Shown: in pieces, positions 45,879-56,139 of the stretch | Position numbering within the stretch: position 1 is the first letter of the stretch | How the letters are laid out: the number at the start of each line of letters is the position of its first letter | Assembly: GCA_038373885.1 (NCBI GenBank) | Contig: JAWZYV010016922.1 | Span: 434,001-498,000, forward strand | DNA length: 64,000 nucleotides | Reading direction: 5' to 3' | From: Cheiracanthium punctorium | Lineage: Eukaryota; Arthropoda; Arachnida; Araneae; Cheiracanthiidae | Notes under the pieces: model-generated | Seen by the model: the letters and a program-made list of their open reading frames with translations, nothing else | The model's database searches: none | Told to the model about the DNA's origin: nothing | Program-made: the position numbers and the translations under genes

Positions 45879-45908
45879 ATATGACGTCATTCTCATATGA
45901 CGTCATAT
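45879..45908. promoter_or_regulatory. Paired TGACGTCA (CRE-type) palindromes
   Basis: CATATGACGTCAT occurs twice, with TGACGTCA at 45882 and 45898, centres 16 bases apart, about 240 bases upstream of the sHSP-3 start. This is the consensus for CREB/ATF-type factors. Other single TGACGTCA sites occur at about 14612, 46022 and 55910, so chance or repeat origin is possible. Confidence 0.35.
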
Positions 45909-45977
45909 AGGACTATATTAATAGTAAGAAAATTTTCTGTTAAGATCGGATTCACAGTGGCCGCTCTAATCACAGGG

Positions 45978-46400
45978 GTGCTCTAATCTGCCAGGTTCAT
46001 TTAAGCGAACGTTCAGATTTCTGACGTCATCTATAGAGCAGGATAGAATGTAACAGGCGTCGCAGTCGGTCCTATTTTTTTTAATTCCTACCTCTATAAA
46101 TAATAGAGTAAAATATTCTGCTACTTCAACAATTATTAAATGTTCTTTTAAATGTTAAGGTTTCGCCTATGAAACCATTAAAATACTAGGCTGTATAAAT
46201 AAAACTTTGATGAAGGTAGGAATTTTTAAAAAATAGGACTGACTCCGACGCCTGAATGTAAGCATTCGGTAGGGAGAATTCGCACAAAAAGCCCGACCGT
46301 AGCTGCAGTTTACCGGGTTTCACTGGCAGGTTGCGGATGACATCAATATGATGGCCCAAATCCAAACATTCGTTTAAACGAACGTGACAGATTAGAGCCC
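45978..46400. mobile_element. TIR element GCTCTAATCTG
   Basis: GCTCTAATCTGCCAGGTTCA at the left pairs with the complement of GGGCTCTAATCTGTCACGTTCG at the right; the match continues with TTTAA(G/A)CGAA. A partial relative sits at 22384-22440. A hAT MITE (46054-46253) is nested inside. Confidence 0.65.
46054..46253. mobile_element. Nested hAT-like MITE CAGGCGTCGCAGTCGG
   Basis: Ends CAGGCGTCGCAGTCGGTCC and GGACTGACTCCGACGCCT, with about 38-base inverted repeats (TCCTATTTTTTTTAATTCC). Flanked by a perfect 8-bp duplication GAATGTAA (46046-46053, 46254-46261). Confidence 0.85.
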
Positions 46401-46415
46401 TTGAGGAGTTTGAAA

Positions 46416-47216
46416 GGCTCCTTTAAACACGGAGTGCAAAACGACAAACGCGTTGCACGAGTTTTCGTAAGAAAACTGAAATGCGTGTGTTTAGTGCTGA
46501 TAGTGGTTATCAGTTTCTTTTGACTTTACGAACAACTTCAGTTTATTTAGTTTCGTCACCTAGGAGACGTGTTTGTTTACAATTCACGAATGCGTTAATT
46601 TTGCTCAGGAGAGTTTAGTATATACTCAATATAAAATCAACAGGATTTTTAAAAGAAAGAGTCGCCATAATTGAAGTGCACGGATCAAATTTTAGAAATT
46701 TCAACTTCATTTTTTCAAAAGTATTTAGCAAGAGAAGTTCAAATTTCGCTAATAACCGTTTAAATCAACTTCAATCTCAGCAAGCACTAAAACATCCATT
46801 TCTGTATTACTACAGTACTGTAGTACATTCTGTATTACTGTACTAAAATTAAAAATACAAGAAAACGATTACCTTTGAAAAATTATGTACCTTCGTAGCA
46901 GTTTCTAACATATGCATGAATTTAATCCTCGAAAAAATAATATTTGCAGCTTCAGCAAACGTAAAATTCTTTTCATAACAACATTCTTTTCCATAACAAC
47001 GGACGCCATTTGTAAACGAAAACAACTTGAGCATCTTCTCAACAAACTCAATGAACCTAATCCGCTCTCAGTTTACTTCGTTTGAAACTAATCGCACTCA
47101 GTTTTGTATACGAACGCTCTAGTTTTTAAACTGAATGCACTCAGTTTCCTTTACGAACACCTTAGATAGAAACTCGTTGCACGAGTGCAACTCGTTTGGC
47201 GTTTACGACTGCGGCC
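46416..47216 (-). mobile_element. GGCTGCATTCG family, copy a
   Basis: Inverted full-length relative of 48093-48853: the right end (TGGCGTTTACGACTGCGGCC) is the complement of the family's left end. Interior words TTTAGCAAGAGAAGTTC and AACGGACGCCATTTG match on the opposite strand. The left end is degraded and I see no clear target duplication. Confidence 0.75.
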
Positions 47217-47242
47217 ACGAACTTTGATATGGGACGATCATC

Positions 47243-47505
47243 GACAGCCTCACCATGGCAGAGTGGTTAGTCACTCGAAATGGTAGACGGAAGGTGCCTG
47301 GTGCTAAACTAGGTCGCGTCCGCCTGGTTCAAAACTAGGTCGCGTTCGGAGTTTTCCGTGGTTTTCTCCGAAACTTAGCGTAAATACGGATTAGGATCCC
47401 TTAGAAAGACCCCCCACGGAGGGCACCCATCCTTGCGATGTCCTTCTGACGTGGCTTTATAAGCTGATAAGCAATTCGAAATACATCATACACAAACAAA
47501 ACAAA
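47243..47505 (+). repeat. tRNA-derived SINE family A
   Basis: TGGCAGAGTGGTTAGTCACT (A-box), then an internal duplication of AAACTAGGTCGCGT (47310 and 47331) where the B-box should be, then the shared body with TTTCTCCGAAACTTAGCGTA. Confidence 0.75.
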
Positions 47506-47539
47506 CGATCATCGACCAGTGCCAGACTCACGGCTGACA

Positions 47540-47622
47540 ACCGGTAGCACCGGTACTTAACCAACCAGTAGCACCGGTACTTAACCAACCAGTAACACCG
47601 GTACTTAACCAACCGGTGAATT
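47540..47622. repeat. 27-base tandem repeat, three units
   Basis: AACCAGTAGCACCGGTACTT followed by AACC repeats three times. On the minus strand it reads as a nine-residue repeat (WLVKYRCY); no gene is inferred. Confidence 0.85.
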
Positions 47623-48092
47623 ATCGAACGAGCCCTATATATATGAGCTGCGACGGACTGATGCAATTTTACAATCTGTTACAGCGGTTAGTTTGTCGGT
47701 GCGGACGGTCAGATGGAAGATTCATGTTCACATCCATTTTATGTTACATTCATTTTTTTTTCTCGAGAGTAGCGGTTGACCCCTCCACCCTCCCTTTAAT
47801 CCTTCCTTGTATATAAGGGCGCATTCGTAAACGCCAATCAAGTTGCACTCGTGCAACGAGTTTCTATCTAAGGTGTTCACAAAGGAAACTGAATGCATTC
47901 AGTTTAAAAACTGGAGCGTTCGTATAAAAAACTGGGTGCGATTAGTTTCGTTTCAGACGAAGTAAGTTGAGCGCGGATTAGGTTCATTGAGTTTGTTGAG
48001 AAGATTACTTGCTGCAAGTTGTTGCTCGTTTCCAAATAGCTTTCGTTGTTATGGAAAGTATTTTACGTTTGCAATATTGCGCTGCAAATATT

Positions 48093-48853
48093 GGCTGCAT
48101 TCGTAAACGCCAAACGAGTTACACTCGTGCAATGAGTTTCCATATAAGGCGTTCGTAAAGGAAACTGAGTGCATACAGTTTTTAAACTAGAGCGTTCGTA
48201 TACAAAACTGAGTGCGATTAGTTTCAAACGAAATAAACCGATCTCTGGTAAGGTTTCGTCGGTTGTTTAGAAGATACACTTGCTGCTCGTTGTTATTGTT
48301 TTCAAATGGCGTCCGTTGTTATGGAAAAGTATGTTGTTGTGAAAAGTATTTTACGTTTTCTAAAGCTGCAAATATTATTTTTCGAGGAGAAAATTCATGC
48401 GTACGTTAGAAAATGCTACAAAGGTACATAATTTTTCAAAGGTAATCATTTTCTTGTATTTTTCATTTTAGTAAATTCAAAAATGGATGTTTTAGTGCTG
48501 AGATGGAAGTTGATTTAAACCGTTATTACTGAAATGTGAACTTCTCTTGCTAAATACTTTTGAAAAAATGAAGTTGAAATTTCTAAATTTTGATTTGTGC
48601 ACTTCAATTATGGCCACTCTTTCTTTTAAAAATACTGTTGGTTTTATATTGAGTATGTACTAAAAACTCTCCTCAGCAAAATTAATGCATTCGGGAATTG
48701 TAAACAAACACGTCTCCTAGGCGACGAAACTAAATAAACTGAAGTTGTTCGTAAAGTCAAAGGAAACTGATAACCACTGACAACACTAAACACACGCATT
48801 CCAGTTTTCTTACGAAAACTCGTGCTACGAATTTGTCGTTTACGAATGCAGCC
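48093..48853 (+). mobile_element. GGCTGCATTCG family, copy c (761 bp)
   Basis: Inserted into copy b after CTGCAAATATT; flanked by ATT (48090-48092, 48854-48856). Removing it together with one ATT restores the family reading GCAAATATTATTTTTTCG. Ends GGCTGCATTCGTAAACGCC and GTCGTTTACGAATGCAGCC. Sub-terminal words (GTGCAA, CGTTTACGA) repeat. Non-autonomous. Confidence 0.9.
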
Positions 48854-49743
48854 ATTATTTTTTCGGAGAGAAAATTCATGCATGCGTCAGAAACTGCAAC
48901 GAAGGTACATAATTTTTCAAAGATAATCATTTTCTTATATTTTTAATTTTAGTAAATTCAGAAATGGATGTTTTAGTGCTGAGATGGAAGTTTATTTAAA
49001 CCGTTATTACTGAAATGTGAACTTCTTTTGCTAAATACTTTTGAAAAAATGAAGTTTAAGTTGAAATTACTAAATTTTGATCTGTACACTTCAATTATGG
49101 TCATGCTTTCTTTTAAAAATCCTGTTGATTTTATATTGAATATGTACTAAATATTATCTTCAGCAAAATTAACGCATTCGCGAATTGTAAACAAACACGT
49201 CTCCTAGGCGCCGAAACTAAATAAACTGAAGTTGTTCGTAAAGTCAAAAGAAACTGATAATCACTGACAGCACTAAACTAAGGTGACCATACGTCCTCGA
49301 AATTCGAGGACAGTCCCCAAATATACATCTTTTTTTCATTTTGTCCCCATAAGTACTTTGACTTCTTGGGGACGCAAAAAGTCCCAAATTTAAAGATTTG
49401 TACTTTTTCCATGAAAGTTTCCGTTTAGTTTATTTCTTTCAGAAAAAAACTGAAGAAAAAAAAAAACAACTAATAGCGCCTTCTATTCAGAGAAACTATG
49501 AACTTCGATCTCTGAAAACGTTTGTTGTCATTGTGTGTGTAGCGTGTACAGAGATTCAATAAAGTATTCGACCATGAGCCAAATTTCCCCGTTTCGGTTT
49601 TATTAATGATTAATCACTTTTCATAAAGAATAATGCTTTAAATATGAAATTGACGTACGAAATTTTTCTTTCACTCGAATACTTTTTAGAGGGTGTACAA
49701 AGTTTCATGAAAAATTATCACAAAATGAGACAATGTAAAAAGA

Positions 49744-50118
49744 GTACTTACATATTATCCCGGCGGTCATTCCCGCCAAACTATTTTTTCGTCAAATGTG
49801 CCGGGAAACTGTTGCCAATCGTATTCTAAACCATCAATAATTTCATACGGTATTTATCTTCACGAAAAATCACTCCTCTTGGCGGACCACCGGGATAATA
49901 CACCCTCCAAAAAAAGTATTCGAGCAAGAGAGAAATTTACTATTTTAGATTTGCGAATAATAATTGAGTTTTTGAAAAACGCACAACCTGACAGAAATAT
50001 TGAAATTCATATTATACATAGCCTAATTCATATTCTATGATAAATAATTAAGTTTTAAACAAACGTAGGAAATTTCTCTCTTGCTCGAATACTTTTTTTG
50101 GAGGGTGTACGTAAGTAC
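49744..50118. mobile_element. Element Q (GTACTTACGTATTATCC), copy 1, interrupted
   Basis: GTACTTACATATTATCCCGG at the left and the complement of GTACTTACGTATTATCCCGG at the right; the interior matches 60324-60496 (GGCGGACCACCGGGATAATA). A mariner-like MITE (49901-50107) sits in its right arm. Confidence 0.75.
49901..50107. mobile_element. mariner-like MITE CACCCTCCAAAAAAAGTATT, copy 1
   Basis: TA on both sides; inverted ends of about 35 bases, CACCCTCCAAAAAAAGTATT then CGAGCAAGAGAGAAATTT. Removing it restores the uninterrupted ATAATACGTAAGTA of element Q. 207 bp. Confidence 0.9.
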
Positions 50119-50378
50119 CGTAAAAAGCAATGTCCTCTGAAAAATACAAATACTATGCCAAGAGTTAAATTTTGAATAAATTGCGATATTTCAACATGAT
50201 GCTGCTCCTTTCATATTTCTGGTTTAAATAATTATTTATAAATGAATTAAATACTTCCACTAATTTATTAGAAATAAGAATACACAACTGATATAAAAAA
50301 GCTAAGTCAGTCAAGATTTAAAGTATGGGTATACTGGTGTAGGGTGAGCGTGTGGAGAGAGCTGGCTTTGAACTCACG

Positions 50379-51354
50379 GGCCGCATTCGTAAACGCTAAG
50401 GTGACCAAACGTCCCCATTTTTCGGGGACAGTCCCCATTTTCAGGAGGTTTTTCAAATTGTCCCCATAATGTAAAAATGGAACTGGGGACAATTTTTAAT
50501 TATTGCATTGTTTTTCAACTAAATTACTGTTAATTATTGCATTAATTATAAATGTCCCCAGTTTTGTTGTCAGAATCGGGACATGTCCCCGATTCTGACT
50601 ACAAAATCTGGTCACCTTAGTAAACGCCAAACGAGTTTCTATCTAAGGTGTTCGTAAAGGGAATTGAGTGCATTCAGTTTAAAAACAAGACCGTTCGTAT
50701 ACAAAACTGAGTACGATTAGTTTCAAACGAAGTAAACTGAAAGCGAATCAAGTTCGCTCCGTTATATAGAAGATACACTTGCTGCACATTGTTGATGTTT
50801 TTAAATGGCGTCCGTTGTTATGGAAAATTATGTTGTTGGGAAAAGCATTTTACGTTTGCTAAAGCTGCAAATATTATTTTTTCGAGGAGGAAATTCATGC
50901 GTACGTTAGAAAATGCTACGAGGTACATAATTTTTCAAAGGTAATAACTTCTTTCTATTTTTCATTTTAGTAAATTCAAAATTGCATGTTTTAGTGTTGA
51001 GACTGAAGTTGATTTAAACCGTTATTAGCGAAATTTGAACTTGTCTTGCTAAATACTTTTGAAAAAAAATGAAGTTGAAATTTCTAAATTTTGATCTGTG
51101 CACTTCAGTTGTGGCCACTCTTTCTTTTAAAAATCCTTTTGATTTTATATTGAGCATGTACTAAAAACTCTCGTCAGCAAAATTAACGCATTCGCGAATT
51201 GTAAACAAATACGTCTCCTAGACGACGGAACTAAATAAACTGAAGTTGTTCGTAAAGTCAAAAGAAACTGATAACCACTGACAGCACTAAACACACGCAT
51301 TTCAGTTTTCCTACGAAAACTCGTGCGACGAGTTTGTCGTTTACGTATGCAGCC
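50379..51354 (+). mobile_element. GGCTGCATTCG family, copy e
   Basis: GGCCGCATTCG to GTATGCAGCC, flanked by ACG (50376-50378, 51355-51357). Inserted in SINE-D. Contains the small hAT MITE 50397-50619 just inside its left end. Confidence 0.88.
50397..50619. mobile_element. hAT-like MITE TAAGGTGACCA (223 bp), innermost
   Basis: Ends TAAGGTGACCA and TGGTCACCTTA are perfect inverted repeats; GTCCCCATTTT words recur inside. Flanked by a perfect 8-bp duplication GTAAACGC (50389-50396, 50620-50627), which is family sequence of the host element present once in other copies. Confidence 0.93.
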
Positions 51355-51476
51355 ACGTAATTCGCTTGGTGGAATGAGGTGCAATCCAGCTCGGCCAAAA
51401 GGTACCCGTTTGACCGGCCTTCAATTGCCGGGTTTTGTGCGCGCGGAGGCGATTTTCGTGCCGCCACACTGGTATA

Positions 51477-51688
51477 CTCCCTCCAAAAAAAGTATTCGAG
51501 TAAGAGATAAATTTCCTACGTTGGTTTCGTATATTAAAAATTATCTATCAAAGAATATGAATTAGGCTATGTATAAATATGACTTTTTATATTTCTGTCA
51601 AGTTGTACGTTTTTCAAAAACTCGATTATTATTCGCAAATCTAAAATAGGAAATTTATCTCTTACTCGAATACTTATTTTGGAGGGTG
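51477..51688. mobile_element. mariner-like MITE, copy 2
   Basis: TA on both sides; ends CTCCCTCCAAAAAAAGTATT and the complement of CACCCTCCAAAATAAGTATT; interior is inverted relative to 49901-50107. Confidence 0.88.
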
Positions 51689-52269
51689 TACATGGTAATA
51701 AGTTGGGACCGTTTATAAGGACAATAATGCGGAATAAATGCCGGAACTTTCATTGCTTTCTACCCCGCTTTCCCTTTAGTAGGGAAAAAAATGCGAAGTA
51801 GAAAGATTCCTAGTCGAAAGGAGGGTTAATGCAGAGATGACCTCGCTTCCCCATGATGCATTGCGAGTTTTCCCCTATACTCTGCTTTTAACCGGGACTT
51901 TCCATTTTCCCATGGAAACGGACCTGTTGTGTCCTCGAATAAGTCCTGAAGTTTTTCTTGAATTCGAGGACAATGCTTCATTTGTCCCCAAAATACTCTT
52001 TAGAAATATGGCCGCTTTACACTAAACAGACGCATTCCAGTTTTCTTATGAAAACTCGTGCAACGAGTTTGTCGTTTACGAATGCACCCTAAGTATACTG
52101 TACCTGCAACTGTGGAGAATTTGCAAAACTGCTTACAAAAGTCATTTTCTGTTCCTTTGTCATACTTATAGCATGTATTTAGTGTGTAAAAACAATAACG
52201 TCATCCATTATTTACTCCCACTCAAAAGAAGTATTTGAGAGAGATTTCCGAATAGCTGAGTTAAGTGTA

Positions 52270-52425
52270 TGTTTTGTTAATGATGTGGCGGTACGAAGGT
52301 CACCTTCGCACAACACCCAGCAATTGAAGGCCGGTCAACGGGTACCTTTTGGCCAAGCTAGATTGCGCCTCATTCCACCATGCGAATTCCGTGAGTTTAA
52401 ACCCAGCTCTCGCCACACGCTCTCT
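52270..52425 (+). repeat. SINE-like family D
   Basis: GTGGCGGTACGAAGGTCACC, TGGCCAAGCTAGATTGCG (A-box-like), GAGTTTAAACCCAGCTCTCG (B-box region) and CGCCACACGCTC at the end. The short inverted ends GTGGCG/CGCCAC leave open whether the family is a true SINE. Confidence 0.65.
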
Positions 52426-52539
52426 CTACATTGATGACCTGGACAACGAACACGCACTCTCCTTCTCGCCTACAGCGACAGATGGCGCCAGCACCGCTCT
52501 CTTCCATCTCTCGTTCGGTTCTTTAAAAGTCCGCAAAGA

Positions 52540-52657
52540 GCGGCAGCGACCTCACCAAAGCCCACAACGAGGGACAGCGACCTTACAAAGCCCGCAACGA
52601 GAGGCAGCGACCTCACAAAAGTTCACAACGAGTGGCAGCGACCTCACCAAGTCCACA
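52540..52657 (+). repeat. ~33-base tandem repeat (GGCAGCGACCTCAC...AACGAG)
   Basis: About four units of GGCAGCGACCTCACCAAAG then CCCACAACGAG. The array is broken by the CCCAG element and resumes at 54117 (CAACGAGTGGCAGCG). The open frame through it (52349-52717) is a by-product of the repeat and SINE-D. Confidence 0.8.
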
Positions 52658-52967
52658 CCCAGACAGCACAGAAACTTGCATCAAACTTGCAGCAAGCTTG
52701 ATTTCTCAAGTCAATAAGCTTGAATTAAGCTTGAAAATTGCAAGCGTGTAAGCTTAATGCAAGCTTGAATCAAGTGTTCTAGTTTACACTTGGCCAGCTT
52801 GCATTAAGCTTGACATTTCAAGCTTGAATCAAGCTTGCTTCAAGCTTAAAAAATTTTTCCTAAATACACGGGGCACCGGTCGGCGAACTCGCCCCACATA
52901 TTATACTTTGCCACGCATTTTATCCTCTACGCTGAAATTTCAATTTAATTTAATCTGTTTCCATCGA

Positions 52968-53045
52968 GTGTCCGTGACTGGAATAGAACCCGGGACCTTT
53001 CGGTTCGTAGGCGAGCGCGTTATCCATTGAGCTACCAAGCTTCGC
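52968..53045 (-). repeat. tRNA-Arg-like SINE head
   Basis: On the minus strand: TAGCTCAATGGATAACGCG (A-box), TACGA in the anticodon loop, GTCCCGGGTTCTATTCC (B-box). The seven-base acceptor ends do not pair, so it is a tRNA-derived repeat within the CCCAG element. Confidence 0.6.
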
Positions 53046-53049
53046 GCAG

Positions 53050-53930
53050 TTGTGACTAAAGTTTGAAGTGCATTATCAAGCCGTTTTGTGGCCCGATTGA
53101 TAAGTGGGCGATATGTTATTTGTTTTTTTTTTATTTTTCAATGGGATGCATCAGAATTAAAATAATGCTATATGTGATTTAGAGACTCTACTAATAGGGA
53201 AATAAACATAATATAAACTTAAGAGCAGCACACGTTTTAAAACTTTCGCAACACTCATGAGCAATACTGCTGGCCAAAATCGAGACATACGACTGATTTT
53301 GAAATCAATTTCGTAGTATAATTGTATTTTATTTTGAAGAATTTCCATATTTGGAAATATAGAACGGGTTTACTTACTTAACACAAATTTTGTGTTAAGT
53401 AATCTGAAATCAAAGAAACAGATAGTTAAACGTTACTTCGAAATGCTATATCACAGTTGCTAACATGTATCGAATACAAACACATTAGTCATTTTTGTAA
53501 ATATTTCTTAAAATAACAAATAATTGAAAAATTTCGCTATTTTTTAACGCTAAAAATTCTCTTTACAAGTGTGGTTAGTTATTTTCCTACATATTGGTAT
53601 GCTATATCGATATAGAGCATTTCGAAGAATTAAAAATAAGTTTAAATTAATTTATACAAATGTAAATTTGAATTATTTTCATTGTTCATACTTTATAATT
53701 AAAACATTATTTAACTTCTGAATTTTTTTTTTATCCTTTGTAATTTTATTTTAAAACTACAAAAGTGTAAGATGTAAGATTTTTGGCCCCTAAAATCTGT
53801 AGGCCCTGGGCAGTTGCCCCGTTTGCCCTGCCGGTAATATGGCACTGGTAATAAAATAAAACACATCTTTTACGAACTTTCAGACAATTAATGTCCATTC
53901 TCTTTCACAGATGGCGCCATCACTGCGCAC
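53050..53930. other. Interior of CCCAG element, no gene
   Basis: AT-rich; near 53790 a GTAGGCCCTGGGCAGTTGCC word resembles degraded hAT ends. No coding frame. Confidence 0.4.
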
Positions 53931-54189
53931 TTTGAAAGCTAAAATCAAGTTAGTATCACTTGTCAAGCTTGAATCAAGCTGTATTTAAGCTTGACAGTTC
54001 AACTTGACTCCTGCAAGCTTGCTGCCAGCTTAAAATGAGTTGAACTGTCAAGTTTGCAATAATACGTCAAATTCGAGGAAATGTCAAGCTTGATTTAAGC
54101 TTATGTGCTGTCTGGGCAACGAGTGGCAGCGTTCCATAACGCTTAGAACACCGTTCGTCAGCCCCTGATTGACTCTCTAGAGGGCAGTA

Positions 54190-54340
54190 GTGTGGCGGCA
54201 CGAAGATCATCTCCGCGCACACAACACCCGGCAATTGAAGGCGGGTGATCGGATACCGTTTGGCCGAGCTGGATTGCGCTTCATTCCACCATGCGAGTTC
54301 CGTGAGTTCAAACCCAGCTCTCGCCACACGCTCTCCCTAA
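54190..54340 (+). repeat. SINE-like family D
   Basis: Best-preserved copy: GTGTGGCGGCACGAAGATCA, TGGCCGAGCTGGATTGCG, GAGTTCAAACCCAGCTCTCG, ending CGCCACACGCTCTC. Confidence 0.75.
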
Positions 54341-54639
54341 AATGACTTATTAGTTTTTTGCAAAATAAAGAACATTTAAGAAAGAGAGATTTTTTTTACT
54401 GAAACATGAGATCTATTCTGAACAAAACTTTATTGACGAAACTTTAATTAAAAGTAAGCTTTCTTTAAGACATAATTTCGAAAAAATAATAATAAGACCA
54501 TGTAAATATTAATGGAGCATAACAAACTCCTGGGCTACTCACGTCTATGTTATTCCGCGGCATGTTTGTAGCGTGCTTGACTTGACTTGAGAACGAGAGT
54601 TATACAAGACCTATGATTCTTAAACCTTCATCTCGGTAG

Positions 54640-54770
54640 TTCCTAAAAACAAGTTCCTTTTCTTGGACGAGCACGAACAGCTAGGGGATTGAGTGGGAAT
54701 CGAACCTGTGACCTTATGCTTAGGCGATTGGCTTGGTGAAGGACAAGCACATAACTGAAAACCGTGGAGA
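54640..54770 (-). repeat. tRNA-derived SINE family B
   Basis: Minus-strand head with GGGAATCGAACCTGTGACC (B-box complement) and GCTTAGGCGATTGGCTTGG; the tail side begins TTGGACGAGCACGAACAG. Confidence 0.65.
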
Positions 54771-55246
54771 AAAATGAAGTCACATTTTACAAAGAAATTT
54801 AACATAGAAAATCATATTATTTGCGTGTTCTTTTGGCCATGTCGTCAGTTCAATATTATGCCCCATTTAGATTCAGCCCTTCCCACTTCTTTTCTCGTTG
54901 CAGCTTTTTTTCAGGAAATACTTCTGCGTCAGCTCCAAAAGCAGTGAACATTCACATTCAGCCGTACTCGCCTTCTCCTGTATGTAGTTTTCTACTGTAT
55001 TTCTCTCTTCCTCCCTTAAAAATCCCTCGAAGGGATATCACTCCGTGCAGATAGGTCAGCAAGAAAGGTCATGGCATGAGTAGGACGAGAGAGGTGTTTA
55101 CACTCCTGTTACAGTCATTAATCCCGCTCCTTGCCGGGAAAGTGGGCTGAATGTAAACGAGGGGTTAAATTTTTTGGAAATAAAGAAAACATGATTGACT
55201 TTTTTTCAAAAATTGGGGACAACTAAGAACAAATGTTGTTCCCAGT

Positions 55247-55859
55247 TAGGCCCTTATTTAGATAGATTTAGTAGCTACTAAACCTATTGTTTAGTTACTA
55301 AATTTAGTAAAGTCCATTCAGATAGAATTTGGAGGCGGAGATACTAAACACGTGACCAAAACAGGCTGCTAAAATCACGCGACCGCCTTAGTTTTTAGGA
55401 TTTGAGGACAACTCGGAAAAACAGAAATCGGGGACTGGACTGTTCTCAAAAATTGAGGACATGTCGCGGAGAGGCTAGGAAGCTAGGCTTGTAGAAATGC
55501 TGTATGGCTACTATTCAGGTAGATTTAGTAGCTACTATTGTTCAGTTACTAAGTTAGTAAGTCGGCTAAAAGTTAGTAAATAGGAATTCAGATACATTTA
55601 GTACTAAACAAGTAACTAACACCCAGGGAAAAATGAGGGAAAAGGTAACAAAGTTAGTAGACCAATCAGAGCGCTTGTTCCAAGTGTACGTTTGTTTAGT
55701 CGGTGATCTAGCAGCTTGTTTGGTCACATGACTGTAGGAACTTGTTTTGGTCACGTGTTTAGTATCTCCACCTCCAAATTCTTTCTGAATCGATTTTACT
55801 AAATTTAGTAACTAAACAATAGGTTTAGTAGCTACTAAATCTATCTGAATAAGGGCCTA
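55247..55859. mobile_element. Foldback element with ~110-base TIRs (TAGGCCCTTATT)
   Basis: Left arm TAGGCCCTTATTTAGATAGA and right arm (complement) TAGGCCCTTATTCAGATAGA agree over about 110 bases with few differences, including GTAGCTACTAAACCTATTGT and GAGATACTAAACACGTGACC. The middle contains another partial TTTAGTAGCTACTA array and GAGGACA words of the TAAGGTGACC type. No target duplication identified. Confidence 0.8.
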
Positions 55860-56113
55860 TATCAGTGGTTCCCATGTGTTCATTTCTATGGCAAGGAACC
55901 TGGACCTCAATGACGTCATATCAAAATGTTCTGTTCTGTGCACCATTCCGAAAATTGAACTCCATGCTCCAATATGTTCCATAAACAAAAACTTATTAAC
56001 AAAGCTGGCAACAATAATAGCGCGAGTGACAGATGTGTCTTGAACGGACTGGGAAGCTTTAATAAAATCACTTTGTTGATTTAAAAGACATATGCCTATA
56101 TTATTGGCATAAA

Positions 56114-56132
56114 ATGGCAGATGTAGACAGAA
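56114..56132 (+). CDS. Possible first coding exon (MADVDR...)
   Basis: AAAATGGCAGATGTAGACAG followed by AA and then GTAAGT: a good start context, six codons, and a consensus 5' splice donor after one extra base (donor GT at 56133). Upstream 55860-56113 looks like unique sequence with a TGACGTCA at 55910. No second exon is identifiable downstream, so this may be the start of a gene with a long first intron, or chance. Confidence 0.25.
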
Positions 56133-56139
56133 GTAAGTT

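Larger units (their letters stand above)
50331..51470 (-). repeat. SINE-like family D, split by copy e
   Basis: 50336-50378 plus 51355-51470 equals one family-D unit on the minus strand (compare 54190-54340): GAGCGTGTGG, GAACTCACGG, then TGGTGGAATGAGGTGCAATC and CCAGCTCGGCCAAA. Confidence 0.8.
49279..52019. mobile_element. hAT-like composite (2.74 kb) inside copy b
   Basis: Left end TAAGGTGACCATACGTCC; right end the complement of TAAAGCGGCCATATTTCT (12 of 18 match), both followed by GTCCCC/CGAGGACA words. Flanked by a perfect 8-bp duplication CACTAAAC (49271-49278, 52020-52027). It is loaded with later insertions: element Q with a mariner MITE, a SINE-D holding GGCTGCATTCG copy e, and a second mariner MITE. 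Confidence 0.8.
47817..52089 (+). mobile_element. GGCTGCATTCG family, copy b (outermost host of nest)
   Basis: Starts GGGCGCATTCGTAAACGCC and ends GTTTACGAATGCACCC, flanked by TAA on both sides (47814-47816, 52090-52092). Its own sequence is 47817-48092, 48854-49278 and 52028-52089, about 760 bases in total, the same as copy c. Two other elements interrupt it. The GG(G/C) ends with a 3-bp duplication suggest PIF/Harbinger-like transposition; no transposase is present. Confidence 0.85.
52658..54116. mobile_element. CCCAGACAGCACA element (1.46 kb)
   Basis: Ends CCCAGACAGCACAGAAA and the complement of CCCAGACAGCACATAAG; flanked by CA on both sides within the tandem repeat, so the empty site is known. 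Both sub-ends are filled with overlapping AAGCTTGA and TCAAGCTT words. Shares the CCCAG start and 2-bp duplication with the MITEs at 34339 and 41067. No transposase. Confidence 0.8.

Noticed and set aside
52349..52717. 122-codon plus-strand open frame
   Set aside because: Made of SINE-D, a 33-base tandem repeat and the end of the CCCAG element.
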